A stretch of 64,000 bases of DNA from Diaminobutyricibacter sp049994905 (GCF_049994905.1 NZ_CP188258.1:310001-374000), one strand, 5' to 3'; counted from the first letter of the stretch, positions 43,525-53,184 are shown. Notes: a model not told the origin generated them from the letters alone. Program-made: numbers and translations.

Positions 43525-44556
43525 ATGGCCCATCTCCCCGGGAACGCGACCACCCGGCACAGCAACGTTTCGTTGCTCTCGGTCGCGGCCACGCTGGCTA
43601 ATCGCATCACCACGTCCCAGGAGATCGAGCGGCACCTGTTGCCGGTGCTCGAGCGACTGAAGTTACCAACCGGGCTGCTCGAGCGTGTCGCCGGCGTTCG
43701 CGAGCGCCGCAACTGGGAAGAAGGCGCGACGTTCGACTCGGCCGCCGTCGACGCCGGGCGTCGTGCGCTGGCCGAGGCCGGCGTGCGGCCGGACCAGGTC
43801 GGCCTTCTCATCAATACGTCGATCACGCGTCCGCATCTCGAGCCGTCGGTCGCCGTGCGCATCCACCACGGGCTCGGTCTGCCGTCGTCGGCGATCAACT
43901 TCGACATCACGAACGCCTGCCTCGGGTTCGTGAACGGGATGACACTGGCGGCCGGCATGGTCGACTCGGGGCAGATCGATTACGCGGTGGTGGTCGACGG
44001 CGAGGATGCCGATCAGGTGCAGGTCAACACGATCGAGCGCCTGAAGCGCACGGGCATCGGTCGCGCCGAGTTCATGAGCGAGTTCGCGAGCCTCACGCTC
44101 GGGTCGGGAGCTGCGGCCGCCGTGATCGGACGCAGCGATCTGCACCCGGAGGGCCATCGGATGCTCGGCGGCGTCACCCGCGCGGCCACGCAATTCAATG
44201 CTCTGTGCGTCGGCAGCGTCGACGGCATGTTCACGGACGCGAAAGCGCTCTTGAAGGGCGGTATGGATCTCGTGACCGCAGCCTGGCGAGAAGCCCGCAA
44301 GAGCTGGAACTGGACCCAGATGGACCGCTACATTCTGCATCAGGTCTCCAACGTGCACACGGACGCGATCGTGAAAGCTGTGAAGCTGGATCGCTCGCGC
44401 ATCCCGCTCACGTACCCGACGCTCGGCAACATGGGGCCGGCCTCCATCCCGATCACTCTGGCGCAGGAGGCCGCTTCACTGCGACGCGGCGACCGGTTGC
44501 TGCTCATGGGAGTGGGCTCCGGGCTCAACACCTCGATGCTCGAGATCGCCTGGTAG
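43525..44556 (+). CDS. oleA: OleA, acyl-CoA head-to-head condensing thiolase
   Basis: A 343-residue thiolase-fold enzyme that condenses two fatty acyl-CoAs to a 2-alkyl-3-ketoacid, the first step of long-chain olefin synthesis. Catalytic Cys132 lies in FDITNACLGFVNGM, Glu106 in TRPHLEPS (the OleA-specific base), His272 in YILHQVSNVH and Asn302 in LGNMGPASIP. An upstream TTG frame extension is rejected in favour of ATG 43525. oleBC follows after seven bases. Confidence 0.92.
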   Translation: MAHLPGNATTRHSNVSLLSVAATLANRITTSQEIERHLLPVLERLKLPTGLLERVAGVRERRNWEEGATFDSAAVDAGRRALAEAGVRPDQVGLLINTSITRPHLEPSVAVRIHHGLGLPSSAINFDITNACLGFVNGMTLAAGMVDSGQIDYAVVVDGEDADQVQVNTIERLKRTGIGRAEFMSEFASLTLGSGAAAAVIGRSDLHPEGHRMLGGVTRAATQFNALCVGSVDGMFTDAKALLKGGMDLVTAAWREARKSWNWTQMDRYILHQVSNVHTDAIVKAVKLDRSRIPLTYPTLGNMGPASIPITLAQEAASLRRGDRLLLMGVGSGLNTSMLEIAW

Positions 44557-44563
44557 AGCGGAC

Positions 44564-47212
44564 ATGGGAGCATCCTTCCCGCCGAGCGGCCTGCCCGGGC
44601 TCGACGGTGACTTCTCGCGCATCGTCACTGCCGCCGGCGCCGAATGGCATCTGCTCGACACGGGGCCCGCGCTCGACGCCGCGGGTATCACCCCTGTCGG
44701 CACCCTCCTGTGCGTGCACGGCAACCCCACGTGGTCGTACCTGTGGCGCAGCCTGGTCGCCGAGGCAGCGGCTGTTGCGCGGGCCGACCCCGGCCGTGCC
44801 GCCTGGCGGGTGATCGCCGTCGACCAACTCGAGATGGGCTTCTCCGAGCGCACCGGCCGCCTCCGCCGTCTTGCCGACCGGGTCGCCGACCTCGGTGCCC
44901 TCACCGACACGCTCGGCCTGAAAGGTCCGGTCGTCACTGCGGGCCATGACTGGGGTGGGCCCGTGAGTCTCGGATGGGCCGTCGACCATCCGGAACTCCT
45001 CTCCGCAGTCGTGCTGCTGAACACAGCGGTGCATCAGCCGGACGGTCGGGCGATTCCCGCCCCCCTGCGCGCAGCCCTTGCGCCGGGCATGCTCGACGTC
45101 GCGACAGCGGCAACGCCGGCGTTCCTCGAGACGACGCTGTCGCTTGCGCGACCGCGGCTCGATCGTGACGTCCGCGACGCATTCCGTTCGCCCTACGCGT
45201 CAGCTGCGCGGCGGCGGGGCGTTCGCGACTTCGTCGCCGACATCCCTGTCGACCGGTCGCATCCGAGCTTCCCCGAGCTCGACCGCATTGCTGCGGGTGT
45301 CGCCGCTCTCGACGTTCCTGCACTCATCCTTTGGGGGCCGCGGGATCCGGTATTCGGCGAGGTGTACCTGCGTGATCTCCTCGAACGGATGCCTCATGCC
45401 GACGTCCATCGCTTCGAGGGGGCCGGTCACCTCGTCGCCGAAGAGGTCGAGTACGCGCCGATCGTGCTCGACTGGTTGGACGAGAGGCTTGTGCGACCCC
45501 CAGCAGACACGCCTAACGACCCTGCGGAGTGGTCGAGTGATCCACTGTGGGCTGCCATCGAGCGCAACGCCGGCAGCGACGCACCGGCGCTGATCGACAT
45601 GGGCGCCGGACCGCCCGGGACGGCACGCGTCATCCCGTGGTCGCAGCTCGCCAGTCGAGTCGACGAACTGGCGCATGGCTTCCTCGCCGCGGGCGTGCGG
45701 CCGGGCGACCGTGTGAGCCTGCTCGTCCCGCCGTCGGCTGACCTCACGGCCGTGCTCTACGCGGCGGTGCGCATCGGCGCGGTCGTCGTCGTCGCCGACG
45801 CCGGTCTCGGACTACGCGGCCTCGGCCGGGCGATCCGCGGCGCTCACCCCGCCGTCATCGTGGGTGCGCTCCCGGGGCTCGCTGCGGCCCGCGCGCTCGG
45901 TTGGCCCGGTCGTCGTATCTCCGTGGCCACCTTGTCACCCGCTTTGGCGCGCTCCCTGCGGGTCGAGCACTCACTGGGCGACCTGCTGCGCCTGGGCAGG
46001 GCGAGGATCGCCGCATCCGATCACGCGCCGCTGGCGACACCGGCGCCATCGGATCTTGCAGCCGTGCTGTTCACCTCGGGCTCGACCGGTCCCGCGAAGG
46101 GCGTGCGCTACACGCATGCGCAGCTCAGTGCTCTGCGCGACGCCCTCGCCGGCCACTACGACCTCGGCGCAGGGACGGGAATCGTCGCCGGATTCGCGCC
46201 GTTCGCTCTGCTCGGGCCGGCGCTCGGGGCCCGGTCGGTGATTCCGGTCGGCGACGTCACATCTCCCCGCACCCTGACCGCGAGTGCCGTCGCCGACGCG
46301 GCGGGAGCCGCCGAGGCGACCGTGCTGTTCCTCTCGCCGGCCGCTCTCACCAACGTCGTTGCGACGGCCGATGCCCTCGACGCGACGCAGCGCGACGCTC
46401 TGGCGGGAATCCGCACCGTCCTCTCGGCCGGGGCGCCGGTCTCAGCGCGACTGCTCGAGCGCGTCGTCGCGCTCATGCCGGGCGCCGCCGCCCATACGCC
46501 CTACGGGATGACCGAAGGGCTTCTGATGACCGACATCACGCTCGAGGGCATCCGCGCTGCGGCGGACGATGCCGCGACGCAGAGCAAGGCCGATGCCGGC
46601 GGTGTGTGCGTCGGCATGCCCGTCGCGGGCGTTACCGTCCGCATCGACCTGCTCGATGCGGACGGCCGGCCCTCCGGGGAGCTCACCAGCGCGCCCGGGG
46701 TCACCGGCGAAATCGTCGTCGAGGCGCTGCACCTGCGCGATGGCTACGACCGGCTCTGGGCGGTCGATCGCATCGCGAAGACGCACAGCGTGCCGGGCGG
46801 CCGGCGGCACAGCACCGGCGATGTCGGCCACCTCGACTCGCAGGGTCGCTTGTGGATCGAGGGACGGCTCCAGCACGTCGTGGTCACCGCCGACGGAATT
46901 GTGCCCCCCGTCGGTATCGAGCAGCAGATCGAGGCCGTCAGCGGCGTGCGTCGATCCGCCCTCGTCGGCGTCGGTCCCCGTGGTACCCAGGCGCTCGTGG
47001 CCGTGGTCGAACTCGATGGCCCGGCGCGCTCGGGACTCGCCGATGCACCGCTTGCGGCTGCCGTGCGAGCGGCATCCTCCCGCCCGCTTGCGGCCGTGTT
47101 GACCGTGAAGGCGCTGCCGACTGACATCCGTCACAACTCCAAGATCGACCGAACCTCGCTCGCTACCTGGGCCGACGCCGTGCTTCGCGGAGAACGGACC
47201 AGTGGGCCGTGA
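44564..47212 (+). CDS. oleBC: OleBC fusion: beta-lactone decarboxylase and beta-lactone synthetase
   Basis: An 882-residue fusion. Residues about 1-300 are OleB, an alpha/beta hydrolase of haloalkane-dehalogenase type with the aspartate nucleophile Asp129 in AGHDWGGPVSLG and histidine in AGHLVAEEV. Residues about 325-882 are OleC, an AMP-dependent ligase-like enzyme with LFTSGSTGPAKG near 503, TPYGMTEGLL, STGDVGHLD and Lys860 in NSKIDRTS. OleC closes the beta-hydroxy acid to a beta-lactone and OleB removes CO2 to give the cis-olefin. Fused OleBC is typical of actinobacteria. Confidence 0.93.
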   Translation: MGASFPPSGLPGLDGDFSRIVTAAGAEWHLLDTGPALDAAGITPVGTLLCVHGNPTWSYLWRSLVAEAAAVARADPGRAAWRVIAVDQLEMGFSERTGRLRRLADRVADLGALTDTLGLKGPVVTAGHDWGGPVSLGWAVDHPELLSAVVLLNTAVHQPDGRAIPAPLRAALAPGMLDVATAATPAFLETTLSLARPRLDRDVRDAFRSPYASAARRRGVRDFVADIPVDRSHPSFPELDRIAAGVAALDVPALILWGPRDPVFGEVYLRDLLERMPHADVHRFEGAGHLVAEEVEYAPIVLDWLDERLVRPPADTPNDPAEWSSDPLWAAIERNAGSDAPALIDMGAGPPGTARVIPWSQLASRVDELAHGFLAAGVRPGDRVSLLVPPSADLTAVLYAAVRIGAVVVVADAGLGLRGLGRAIRGAHPAVIVGALPGLAAARALGWPGRRISVATLSPALARSLRVEHSLGDLLRLGRARIAASDHAPLATPAPSDLAAVLFTSGSTGPAKGVRYTHAQLSALRDALAGHYDLGAGTGIVAGFAPFALLGPALGARSVIPVGDVTSPRTLTASAVADAAGAAEATVLFLSPAALTNVVATADALDATQRDALAGIRTVLSAGAPVSARLLERVVALMPGAAAHTPYGMTEGLLMTDITLEGIRAAADDAATQSKADAGGVCVGMPVAGVTVRIDLLDADGRPSGELTSAPGVTGEIVVEALHLRDGYDRLWAVDRIAKTHSVPGGRRHSTGDVGHLDSQGRLWIEGRLQHVVVTADGIVPPVGIEQQIEAVSGVRRSALVGVGPRGTQALVAVVELDGPARSGLADAPLAAAVRAASSRPLAAVLTVKALPTDIRHNSKIDRTSLATWADAVLRGERTSGP

Positions 47213-48195
47213 AGGTGCTGGTGACGGGAGCGAGCGGCTTCCTCGGGCGTGCCGTCGCGTCGGCCCTCGCCGCCCGAGGCGACGACGTGCGCACGCTCCA
47301 GCGCCGCCCGTCGGGTGTCGTTGGCGTCGCCGACGTGCGTGGAGACGTCACCGATACCGCCTCCGTACGTGCGGCGGTCGAGGGCGTCGACGCCATCGTC
47401 CACCTCGCGGCGAAGGTCTCGCTGGTCGGCGCCGCGGCCGACTTCGATCGCGTGAACGTCGGCGGCACGCGCACGGTGCTCCGAGAAGCGCGGGCGGCGG
47501 GTGTGCGCCGTTTCGTACACGTCTCCTCGCCGTCCGTTGCGCACGCGGGCGCATCGCTCGTGGGCGATCCCACCCTCCCCGCCGACCCTGGTCGGGCGCG
47601 CGGGGATTATGCGCGGACGAAAGCCGCAGGGGAACGTCTCGCACTCGCCGCCGACGCACCGGACTTCGCCGTCGTCGTCGTCAGACCGCACCTCGTGTGG
47701 GGGCCGGGCGACGTGCAACTCGTCGGCCGTATCGTCGAACGCGCCAGACGACGGCGCCTTCCTCTCATCGGGAGCGGGTCCGCGCTGATCGACACGACCT
47801 ACGTCGACAACGCGGTCTCGGCCCTCGTCGCCGCACTCGACCGTGCCGACGCGGTCCACGGTCGTTCCTTTGTGGTGACGAACGGCGAGCCGCGCCCGGT
47901 GGCCGAACTCCTCGCCGGCATCTGCGCCGCGTGCGGAGCTCCGGCTCCGTCCTGGCGAGTGCCGGCGTCGCTCGCCAGGACGGCCGGCGGTGTCGTGGAA
48001 GCTGCGTGGCGCATTCGGCCGGGCCGCGACGAACCGCCGATGACCCGGTTTCTCGCCGAGCAGCTTTCGACCGCACACTGGTTCGACCAGCGTCGCATCC
48101 GCGCCGACCTCGAATGGTCGCCGACGGTCACCATCGACGAGGGGTTGGCGCTGCTTGCCGCCTGGTCGGCCGAATCGGAGCGGGCGAAGACCTAG
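47209..48195 (+). CDS. oleD: OleD, NAD(P)-dependent 2-alkyl-3-ketoacid reductase
   Basis: A 328-residue extended SDR with the Rossmann motif VTGASGFLGRAV at the N-terminus and catalytic YARTK near residue 134. In the olefin pathway it reduces the OleA product to the 2-alkyl-3-hydroxy acid used by OleC. The GTG start overlaps the oleBC stop by four bases, so the three genes form one operon. Pathway order is A, D, C, B; gene order is A, BC, D. Confidence 0.92.
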   Translation: MKVLVTGASGFLGRAVASALAARGDDVRTLQRRPSGVVGVADVRGDVTDTASVRAAVEGVDAIVHLAAKVSLVGAAADFDRVNVGGTRTVLREARAAGVRRFVHVSSPSVAHAGASLVGDPTLPADPGRARGDYARTKAAGERLALAADAPDFAVVVVRPHLVWGPGDVQLVGRIVERARRRRLPLIGSGSALIDTTYVDNAVSALVAALDRADAVHGRSFVVTNGEPRPVAELLAGICAACGAPAPSWRVPASLARTAGGVVEAAWRIRPGRDEPPMTRFLAEQLSTAHWFDQRRIRADLEWSPTVTIDEGLALLAAWSAESERAKT

Positions 48196-48368
48196 GCCGT
48201 CGGCGGGCGACGAAACGGCTCGGTCGGAGCTGCGGTGCGGTCCGGTGTGGTCGACTGGTCGACGGTGTTCAAGACCGGCTCCCGCGCGCGGTAGGGTCGT
48301 CGCGGTAGGCGCCGCCAGGCCCCGTGGAGTCGGACTACGGAGTATCCGGCCGTTTGGCACAGTACATT

Positions 48369-48839
48369 TCAGTCCACTCGGTCTTCGCTCGAGAGAGTGA
48401 TCGAGAGCCGGCGCAGAATCCGCCCGAGCGTCTCCGCCTCCTCCCGGCTGATCTTGTCGAACAAGATGCGCCGAGCGCCCTCGACCTGCACTTCATACGC
48501 AGGGCCGACCTGCTCGCGGCCTGTGTCCGTGATAGCCACAGTCGTCGCGCGGCCGTCCGTGGCGTCCGCCGACTTCACGACCCAGCCGCGGCGACGCAAC
48601 GTCTCGACCACGCGCGTCGTGCGGCTCGGGGAGAGGCCGATGTTGGCAGCCAGCGCGCTCATGCGAAGAGTGGAGTTCGCCGACTCCGAGAGGTGAAGCA
48701 GGATCGCGAACTCTTTGACCGAGATGCGCCGGGCATCCTCCATCTCGTTTTCGAGGTGGCGTGGGAGCAGATCGGCGACGTGCACAAGGGCGCGCCACGC
48801 GTGATCCTCCACCGTGTCGAAAGGCCTGACCGCCACCAT
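48369..48839 (-). CDS. MarR-family transcriptional regulator
   Basis: A 156-residue winged-helix regulator: SVKEFAILLHLSESANSTLRMSALAANIGLSPSRTTRVVETL split over helices 2-4, wing KSADATDGRATTVAITDTG. It is divergent from the flavin reductase gene and probably controls it. The ATG is close behind a GGGG, giving a short spacing. Confidence 0.87.
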   Translation of the reverse strand: MVAVRPFDTVEDHAWRALVHVADLLPRHLENEMEDARRISVKEFAILLHLSESANSTLRMSALAANIGLSPSRTTRVVETLRRRGWVVKSADATDGRATTVAITDTGREQVGPAYEVQVEGARRILFDKISREEAETLGRILRRLSITLSSEDRVD

Positions 48840-48891
48840 TTCCCCACTCTATCGTCGGGATTCCTCCCCGCCTGTGATCGTACACGTATAG

Positions 48892-48907
48892 TTGCGCGCG
48901 CGAGCAA
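48892..48907. promoter_or_regulatory. candidate MarR operator
   Basis: TTGCGCGCGCGAGCAA has TTGC/GCAA arms and lies midway between the divergent MarR and flavin reductase genes. Confidence 0.4.
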
Positions 48908-48952
48908 ATAGTTTTACGCTTGCCGCATTCGTGCCGAAAGGAGTGGCAAACT

Positions 48953-49543
48953 GTGGATCTGCTGATCGGTGTCGTGCTCGGCAGCACGCGCCCAGGGCGT
49001 CGCGGAGCCGCCATCGCCGACTGGATGATGGCGAGGACCGCGGGCCGTCCGGGCGCGCAGTATGAGCTGATCGACATCGCGGAGTACGACCTTCCGCTCC
49101 TCGACGAGCCGGCGCAAGCGGCTGTGGGGCAGTACACGAAGCCGCACACCATCCGTTGGTCCCAGGAGATCGATCGGTTCGATGGGTTCGTGTTCGTGAC
49201 GCCCGAATACAACCGCTCGACCTCCGCTGCGCTGAAGAATGCGATCGACTTCCTCTACCGGGAGTGGAACGGCAAGGCTGCCGCCTTCGTCTCCTACGGT
49301 TCAGTCGGCGGAGCGCGCGCGATCGAGCATCTCCGCGGCATTGCTGCGGCGGTGGAGCTGGCAGGCATTCCGCGTCAACTCAATTTCTTCGCAAGGGTCG
49401 ATTTCGATGCGCAGCGAAACTTTGCCCCGGGCGAGCACAACGTGAAGCTCGCGGCGCTCATGCTCGATCAGCTCGAGACCTGGGCGACCGCCCTCCGTTC
49501 GACACGAACCGCACCGATACCAGAAGACAAGAAGGGAAACTGA
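48953..49543 (+). CDS. NADPH-dependent FMN reductase family protein
   Basis: A 196-residue flavodoxin-like oxidoreductase. GVVLGSTRPGRRG binds the FMN phosphate and TPEYNRSTSAALKNAIDFLY is the characteristic family motif. It likely reduces quinones, azo compounds or free flavin with NAD(P)H. GTG 48953 follows AAAGGAG; it is probably co-expressed with the SnoaL-like gene and governed by the divergent MarR. Confidence 0.88.
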   Translation: MDLLIGVVLGSTRPGRRGAAIADWMMARTAGRPGAQYELIDIAEYDLPLLDEPAQAAVGQYTKPHTIRWSQEIDRFDGFVFVTPEYNRSTSAALKNAIDFLYREWNGKAAAFVSYGSVGGARAIEHLRGIAAAVELAGIPRQLNFFARVDFDAQRNFAPGEHNVKLAALMLDQLETWATALRSTRTAPIPEDKKGN

Positions 49544-49544
49544 G

Positions 49545-49988
49545 ATGGGCCAGGAACAGATCGTCCTCGATTTCATGGACGAGGTACTGAACAACCACAA
49601 CGCCGGGAACGCCGTCAGCTACTTCACCGAGGGGATGGCGTGGCACGGCGGCACGGTCGGAACCGTTGCCGGACGCGACAATGTCGCCGGCCTCATGGGT
49701 GCGGTAGTCGGCGCAATCCCGGATCTTCATGCGGAACTGCAGGACATCGCAGTGCAGGGCGACAAAGTCGTCGTGCGGCTTGTCGTGACCGGAACCCTGC
49801 AGAGCGACCTCCTCGGCATACCAGGGACGGGCCAATCGGTGCGCTGGGATGCCATCGACTTCTACCGGCTGGAGGACGGACTCATTGCGGAGGAGTGGGC
49901 CGGGGAGGACTTCACGGCCTTTCTGAACACGACGGGGGCATACCGAGCTCCATGGATTCAGCAGGAGGCGCCTGCCCCCATCCGATGA
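49545..49988 (+). CDS. SnoaL-like / ester cyclase (NTF2-fold) protein
   Basis: A 147-residue protein with the cone-shaped NTF2 fold pattern: FMDEVLNNHNAGNAVSYFTEGMAWHG, a GRDNVAGLM turn, and VVVRLVVTGTLQ with WDAIDFYRLEDGLIAEEW. SnoaL-like proteins are cyclases or small-molecule-binding proteins. One base separates it from the reductase stop, so both form an operon. Confidence 0.82.
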   Translation: MGQEQIVLDFMDEVLNNHNAGNAVSYFTEGMAWHGGTVGTVAGRDNVAGLMGAVVGAIPDLHAELQDIAVQGDKVVVRLVVTGTLQSDLLGIPGTGQSVRWDAIDFYRLEDGLIAEEWAGEDFTAFLNTTGAYRAPWIQQEAPAPIR

Positions 49989-50015
49989 CCCGCCCACCGC
50001 ATCCGAACCTGCAGG

Positions 50016-50423
50016 TCACGCCCGTGCGAGCGAGCCCCAGCCATGCCGCCACAGGATCTCTGCCCTGACGCTCACGCGCGCCCGTTCCCGATTCGGATAC
50101 GCGTGACCGGTGTAATGCATCGAGAGCGCGTCGATGTCTGATTTGTCGACGTCGTCGGTGATGGATGTGACGACCAGTTGCATGCTCATGTGGCTGTACC
50201 AGTCGGTTCCATCGAGCACGGTGAGGGCGAACCGCGGGTCGCGGCGGATGTGCGCAAGGCGTACGCGCCGGACGTCCAGGTTGACGAGGATGGTCCCGTC
50301 CGCCTCGAGCAGGTACCAGGTGGCAGCGCTGATCGGGCGCCCATCCTTGGCAAGAGTCGCCATGACCGCCGGGTTCGGTTTCTCGAGAAATGCGCGGGCT
50401 GAATCGGGGAGGATGGGCTGCAT
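50016..50423 (-). CDS. PPOX-class pyridoxamine-5'-phosphate-oxidase-like flavoprotein
   Basis: A 135-residue split-barrel protein: FLEKPNPAVMATLAKDGRPISAATWYLLEADGTILVNLD and RLAHIRRDPRFALTVLD, split over the usual strands. In actinobacteria this group often uses F420 or FMN. The open frame runs upstream antisense to the LigD gene; ATG 50423 is preferred, with TATTCT six bases before it, suggesting a leaderless mRNA. Confidence 0.85.
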   Translation of the reverse strand: MQPILPDSARAFLEKPNPAVMATLAKDGRPISAATWYLLEADGTILVNLDVRRVRLAHIRRDPRFALTVLDGTDWYSHMSMQLVVTSITDDVDKSDIDALSMHYTGHAYPNRERARVSVRAEILWRHGWGSLARA

Positions 50424-50481
50424 ATCGGCAGAATACCCTCGTGACCGGGGGTGACGTGGGTTCCGTTCACGTCGTGAACGG

Positions 50482-51705
50482 CTACTCCCGCCCGGCCCAG
50501 GGATCGTAGTCGGCGACCAGTGCGCCTTGGGCGGGGCGGTCGGCTTCCGGCACATGCTGCAGGTTGATGCGCACGCGGTACCAGAGCGAACTCGAGCCGC
50601 GCATCCCATCGACGAGTGCGTCGGCGGGGTGCAGCAGCGCCGCAGCATCCGGATGCTCGCCCTTCCACTGCTCCAGCGCTGCGAGCGCCTCCGGTTTCGT
50701 CTTGGTCCGTGCGATCTCGATGAGCGGCATCTGCGAGACACGCCTGCCTGCACCGTCGGCGGCTTTGGGCGGTTTCTCGGCCGGTCCGAGTCGTTCGGCG
50801 AGCGCGAGAAGCCCTTCGAGCGAGCCGACACTGTCGTCGATCTGCGCGTGCGGGTCGCCTCGTTCAGCGAACCGGCGCAGCACGGTGGGAACGGTGAACT
50901 CCTCGGGGCGGCGTGCGCGCACCTCATCCCAATCGAGCGGAGTGGACACGCGGGCGTCGGGCAGGGGTCTGATCGAATACGCGGATGCGACGGTCCTGTC
51001 CTTCGCGTTCTGGTTGAAGTCGACGAACACGCTCTCCCCGCGCTCCTCCTTCCACCAGCGTGCGGTGGCGAGCCCGGGCGCGCGGTTCTCGACCTCCCTG
51101 GCGAGCGTCTCGGCGGCGAGCCGAACGTCGGCGAACTCCCACTGTGGTGCGATGCGGATGAGGAGGTGGAGGCCGCGGGATCCGCTCGTCTTGGGCCAGC
51201 TGATGAGTCCGTGATCCCCGAGGACCTCCCGGGCGACGAAGGCGACATCGACGATCTGCGACCAGTCGACGCCCGGCATGGGATCGAGATCGACCCTCAG
51301 TTCGTCCGGATGGTCGAGGTCTTCGGCGCGGACGGCGTGCGGGTTGAGGTCCAGGCACCCGAGGTTCGACACCCACGCGAGGCCTGCAGCATCCCGCAGG
51401 ACCGCTTCCTCGGCCGACGTCCCACTCGCGTAGTGCAGCGTCGCCGTGTCGATGTACGGCGGATGTCCGTCTGGCACCCGCTTCTGGAAGAACGGTTCCT
51501 GGGTCACCCCTTTGACGAAGCGTTTCAGGACCATCGGTCTGCCGCCGGCGCCGCGGAGCGCTCCGTCGGCCACAGCGATGTAGTAGTTCGCAAGGTCGAG
51601 CTTGGTCAGACCGGGTTCGGGGAACACGATCTTGCCCGGGTTCGAGATCCGCACCTCGTGGCCGTCGACCTCGAGAAACGCCTCCGATTTCGTTGACGGA
51701 CTCAT
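50482..51705 (-). CDS. stand-alone LigD-type polymerase (PrimPol) domain protein
   Basis: A 407-residue protein resembling the polymerase domain of bacterial NHEJ LigD: ISNPGKIVFPEPGLTKLDLANYY, the metal motif LRVDLDPMPGVDW (about 135-150), SWPKTSGSRGLHLLIRI and DFNQNAKDRTVASAYSIRP. The last 80 residues are a family-specific tail. No ligase or nuclease domain is fused and no Ku gene is in the window. It would add nucleotides at DNA ends during repair. It may share a transcript with the kinase gene 27 bases upstream. Confidence 0.88.
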   Translation of the reverse strand: MSPSTKSEAFLEVDGHEVRISNPGKIVFPEPGLTKLDLANYYIAVADGALRGAGGRPMVLKRFVKGVTQEPFFQKRVPDGHPPYIDTATLHYASGTSAEEAVLRDAAGLAWVSNLGCLDLNPHAVRAEDLDHPDELRVDLDPMPGVDWSQIVDVAFVAREVLGDHGLISWPKTSGSRGLHLLIRIAPQWEFADVRLAAETLAREVENRAPGLATARWWKEERGESVFVDFNQNAKDRTVASAYSIRPLPDARVSTPLDWDEVRARRPEEFTVPTVLRRFAERGDPHAQIDDSVGSLEGLLALAERLGPAEKPPKAADGAGRRVSQMPLIEIARTKTKPEALAALEQWKGEHPDAAALLHPADALVDGMRGSSSLWYRVRINLQHVPEADRPAQGALVADYDPWAGRE

Positions 51706-51732
51706 AGTGTCACGCTACCCGCGACAGGCGGA

Positions 51733-53181
51733 TCACTCGTGTGCGGTCTCGGCGAGGCCGGCGGCCATCCACTCGAAGGTGTCGTCGAGGCGTGCGCGCA
51801 GGCCGGTGTGCGCCCGATGGAATCGCTCGTAGTCGCGTGCAGCCTGCGGAGATACCCGCGTGAGAGGGGCGTGGCGCACCATCGCGGCTATCGCGTCGTC
51901 CCACGATGGGTGAAGTCCGCTGCCGACCGCGGCGCAGATCGCCGCGCCCATGCCTGCCGCATCATCGGTGACAGCACGTGTGACGTCGACGCCGAAGACA
52001 TCCGCGACGATCGCGGCCATGAGGTCGGACCTGGCGCCGCCGCCGGACAGGACGAGCGTCGTGAACCGGCGGCCGAGTGACACCTCCATCGCGGCGGCAT
52101 GGTCTGCCATGGTGAAGGCGATGCCTTCGAGAATCGAGCGGTAGATGTGAAACCGTCCCTGGGAGCCGTCGAATCCGAGGAGCGCGCCACGTCGGTGGCC
52201 GGCGTCGGCGGGCGCAAGCCAGTCGAGGATCGTCATCAGCCCGTTGCTACCGGGTGCAACGGCAGCAGCGCCGTCGTTGAGCGCGTCGAGTCGAGCGAGG
52301 TCGTCGCCGACACGTGTGGCGACCGGCGCTTCGGGCGAGGCCTCGAGCAGCGAGCGGAACCAGCTCACGGTCCACATCCCGCGCCGGATGCCCTCGCTCT
52401 CGTACAGGTACTGTCCGGGTCGCGACCCGAAATTCACCCAGTACGCATCGCCGGCCTCAGCCTGTGTTCCGACCGTCATCGACGAGATGTAGGTCCCCAG
52501 CGAAAGGACGAGCTCGGACTCGGACCGCAGCCCGGCGCCCAGCGCTTCCACCGCTTTGTCGTTTGAGGTCGCGTACACTGTGACACCCGCTGGGATCCCT
52601 GTCGCCTCCGCGGCAGCGGTGGTCACCGTGCCGAGTGGCCGGCCCGGGTCCACCAGGTCGAAGAGCATCTCACGAGGCATGCCGGTGGCGGCATATGCGG
52701 CCGCGCCAGTCGACCAGCGCCAGGTGTTCGCATCGATCGGCCAGACACCCTGGTAGTTCGCCGCCGTGTCGGTGAACGCGCCCGTGAGCCTGTGAGTGAT
52801 GTAACCGGATGAGGTGGTGACGTAGCGCGCGCGATCATCGGTTCGCAGGTACGGCTGGCCGACCCGGGCATCCATCCAGCTCAGCATGGGTTCCACGAGG
52901 CGCCCGTCGGCGTCGAGGGTCGCGCGACAGAACCGGATCGTGCACAGCCCGACCGCGATGATCTCACTCCGGTCGCCGTCGAATCCCTCGAACAAGGCGC
53001 GGCAGGCACGGGCTATCGAGTCCCACACGTCGTCGTCGGGATGCACGACCTGACCGGGGTGCGGACTCGCGTACGGCCGCAGCGCAACGCGGGCACTCGC
53101 ATGCGTTCGCCCTCCCGCGTCGATGATCGACACTTTGGTGCTCTGCGACCCGTTGTCGATCGCAACGACGTAAGCCGCCAC
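51733..53181 (-). CDS. FGGY-family carbohydrate kinase
   Basis: A 482-residue kinase with N-terminal VVAIDNGSQSTKVSIID, central LSLGTYISSMTVGT, and C-terminal TLVLSGGGARSDLMAAIVADVF. The specificity of FGGY kinases cannot be read from these motifs; it is not obviously a xylulokinase or glycerol kinase. GGAAGG before GTG 53181 overlaps the end of the flavoprotein gene. It is the last gene of the ten-gene operon. Confidence 0.87.
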   Translation of the reverse strand: MAAYVVAIDNGSQSTKVSIIDAGGRTHASARVALRPYASPHPGQVVHPDDDVWDSIARACRALFEGFDGDRSEIIAVGLCTIRFCRATLDADGRLVEPMLSWMDARVGQPYLRTDDRARYVTTSSGYITHRLTGAFTDTAANYQGVWPIDANTWRWSTGAAAYAATGMPREMLFDLVDPGRPLGTVTTAAAEATGIPAGVTVYATSNDKAVEALGAGLRSESELVLSLGTYISSMTVGTQAEAGDAYWVNFGSRPGQYLYESEGIRRGMWTVSWFRSLLEASPEAPVATRVGDDLARLDALNDGAAAVAPGSNGLMTILDWLAPADAGHRRGALLGFDGSQGRFHIYRSILEGIAFTMADHAAAMEVSLGRRFTTLVLSGGGARSDLMAAIVADVFGVDVTRAVTDDAAGMGAAICAAVGSGLHPSWDDAIAAMVRHAPLTRVSPQAARDYERFHRAHTGLRARLDDTFEWMAAGLAETAHE

Positions 53182-53184
53182 AGG

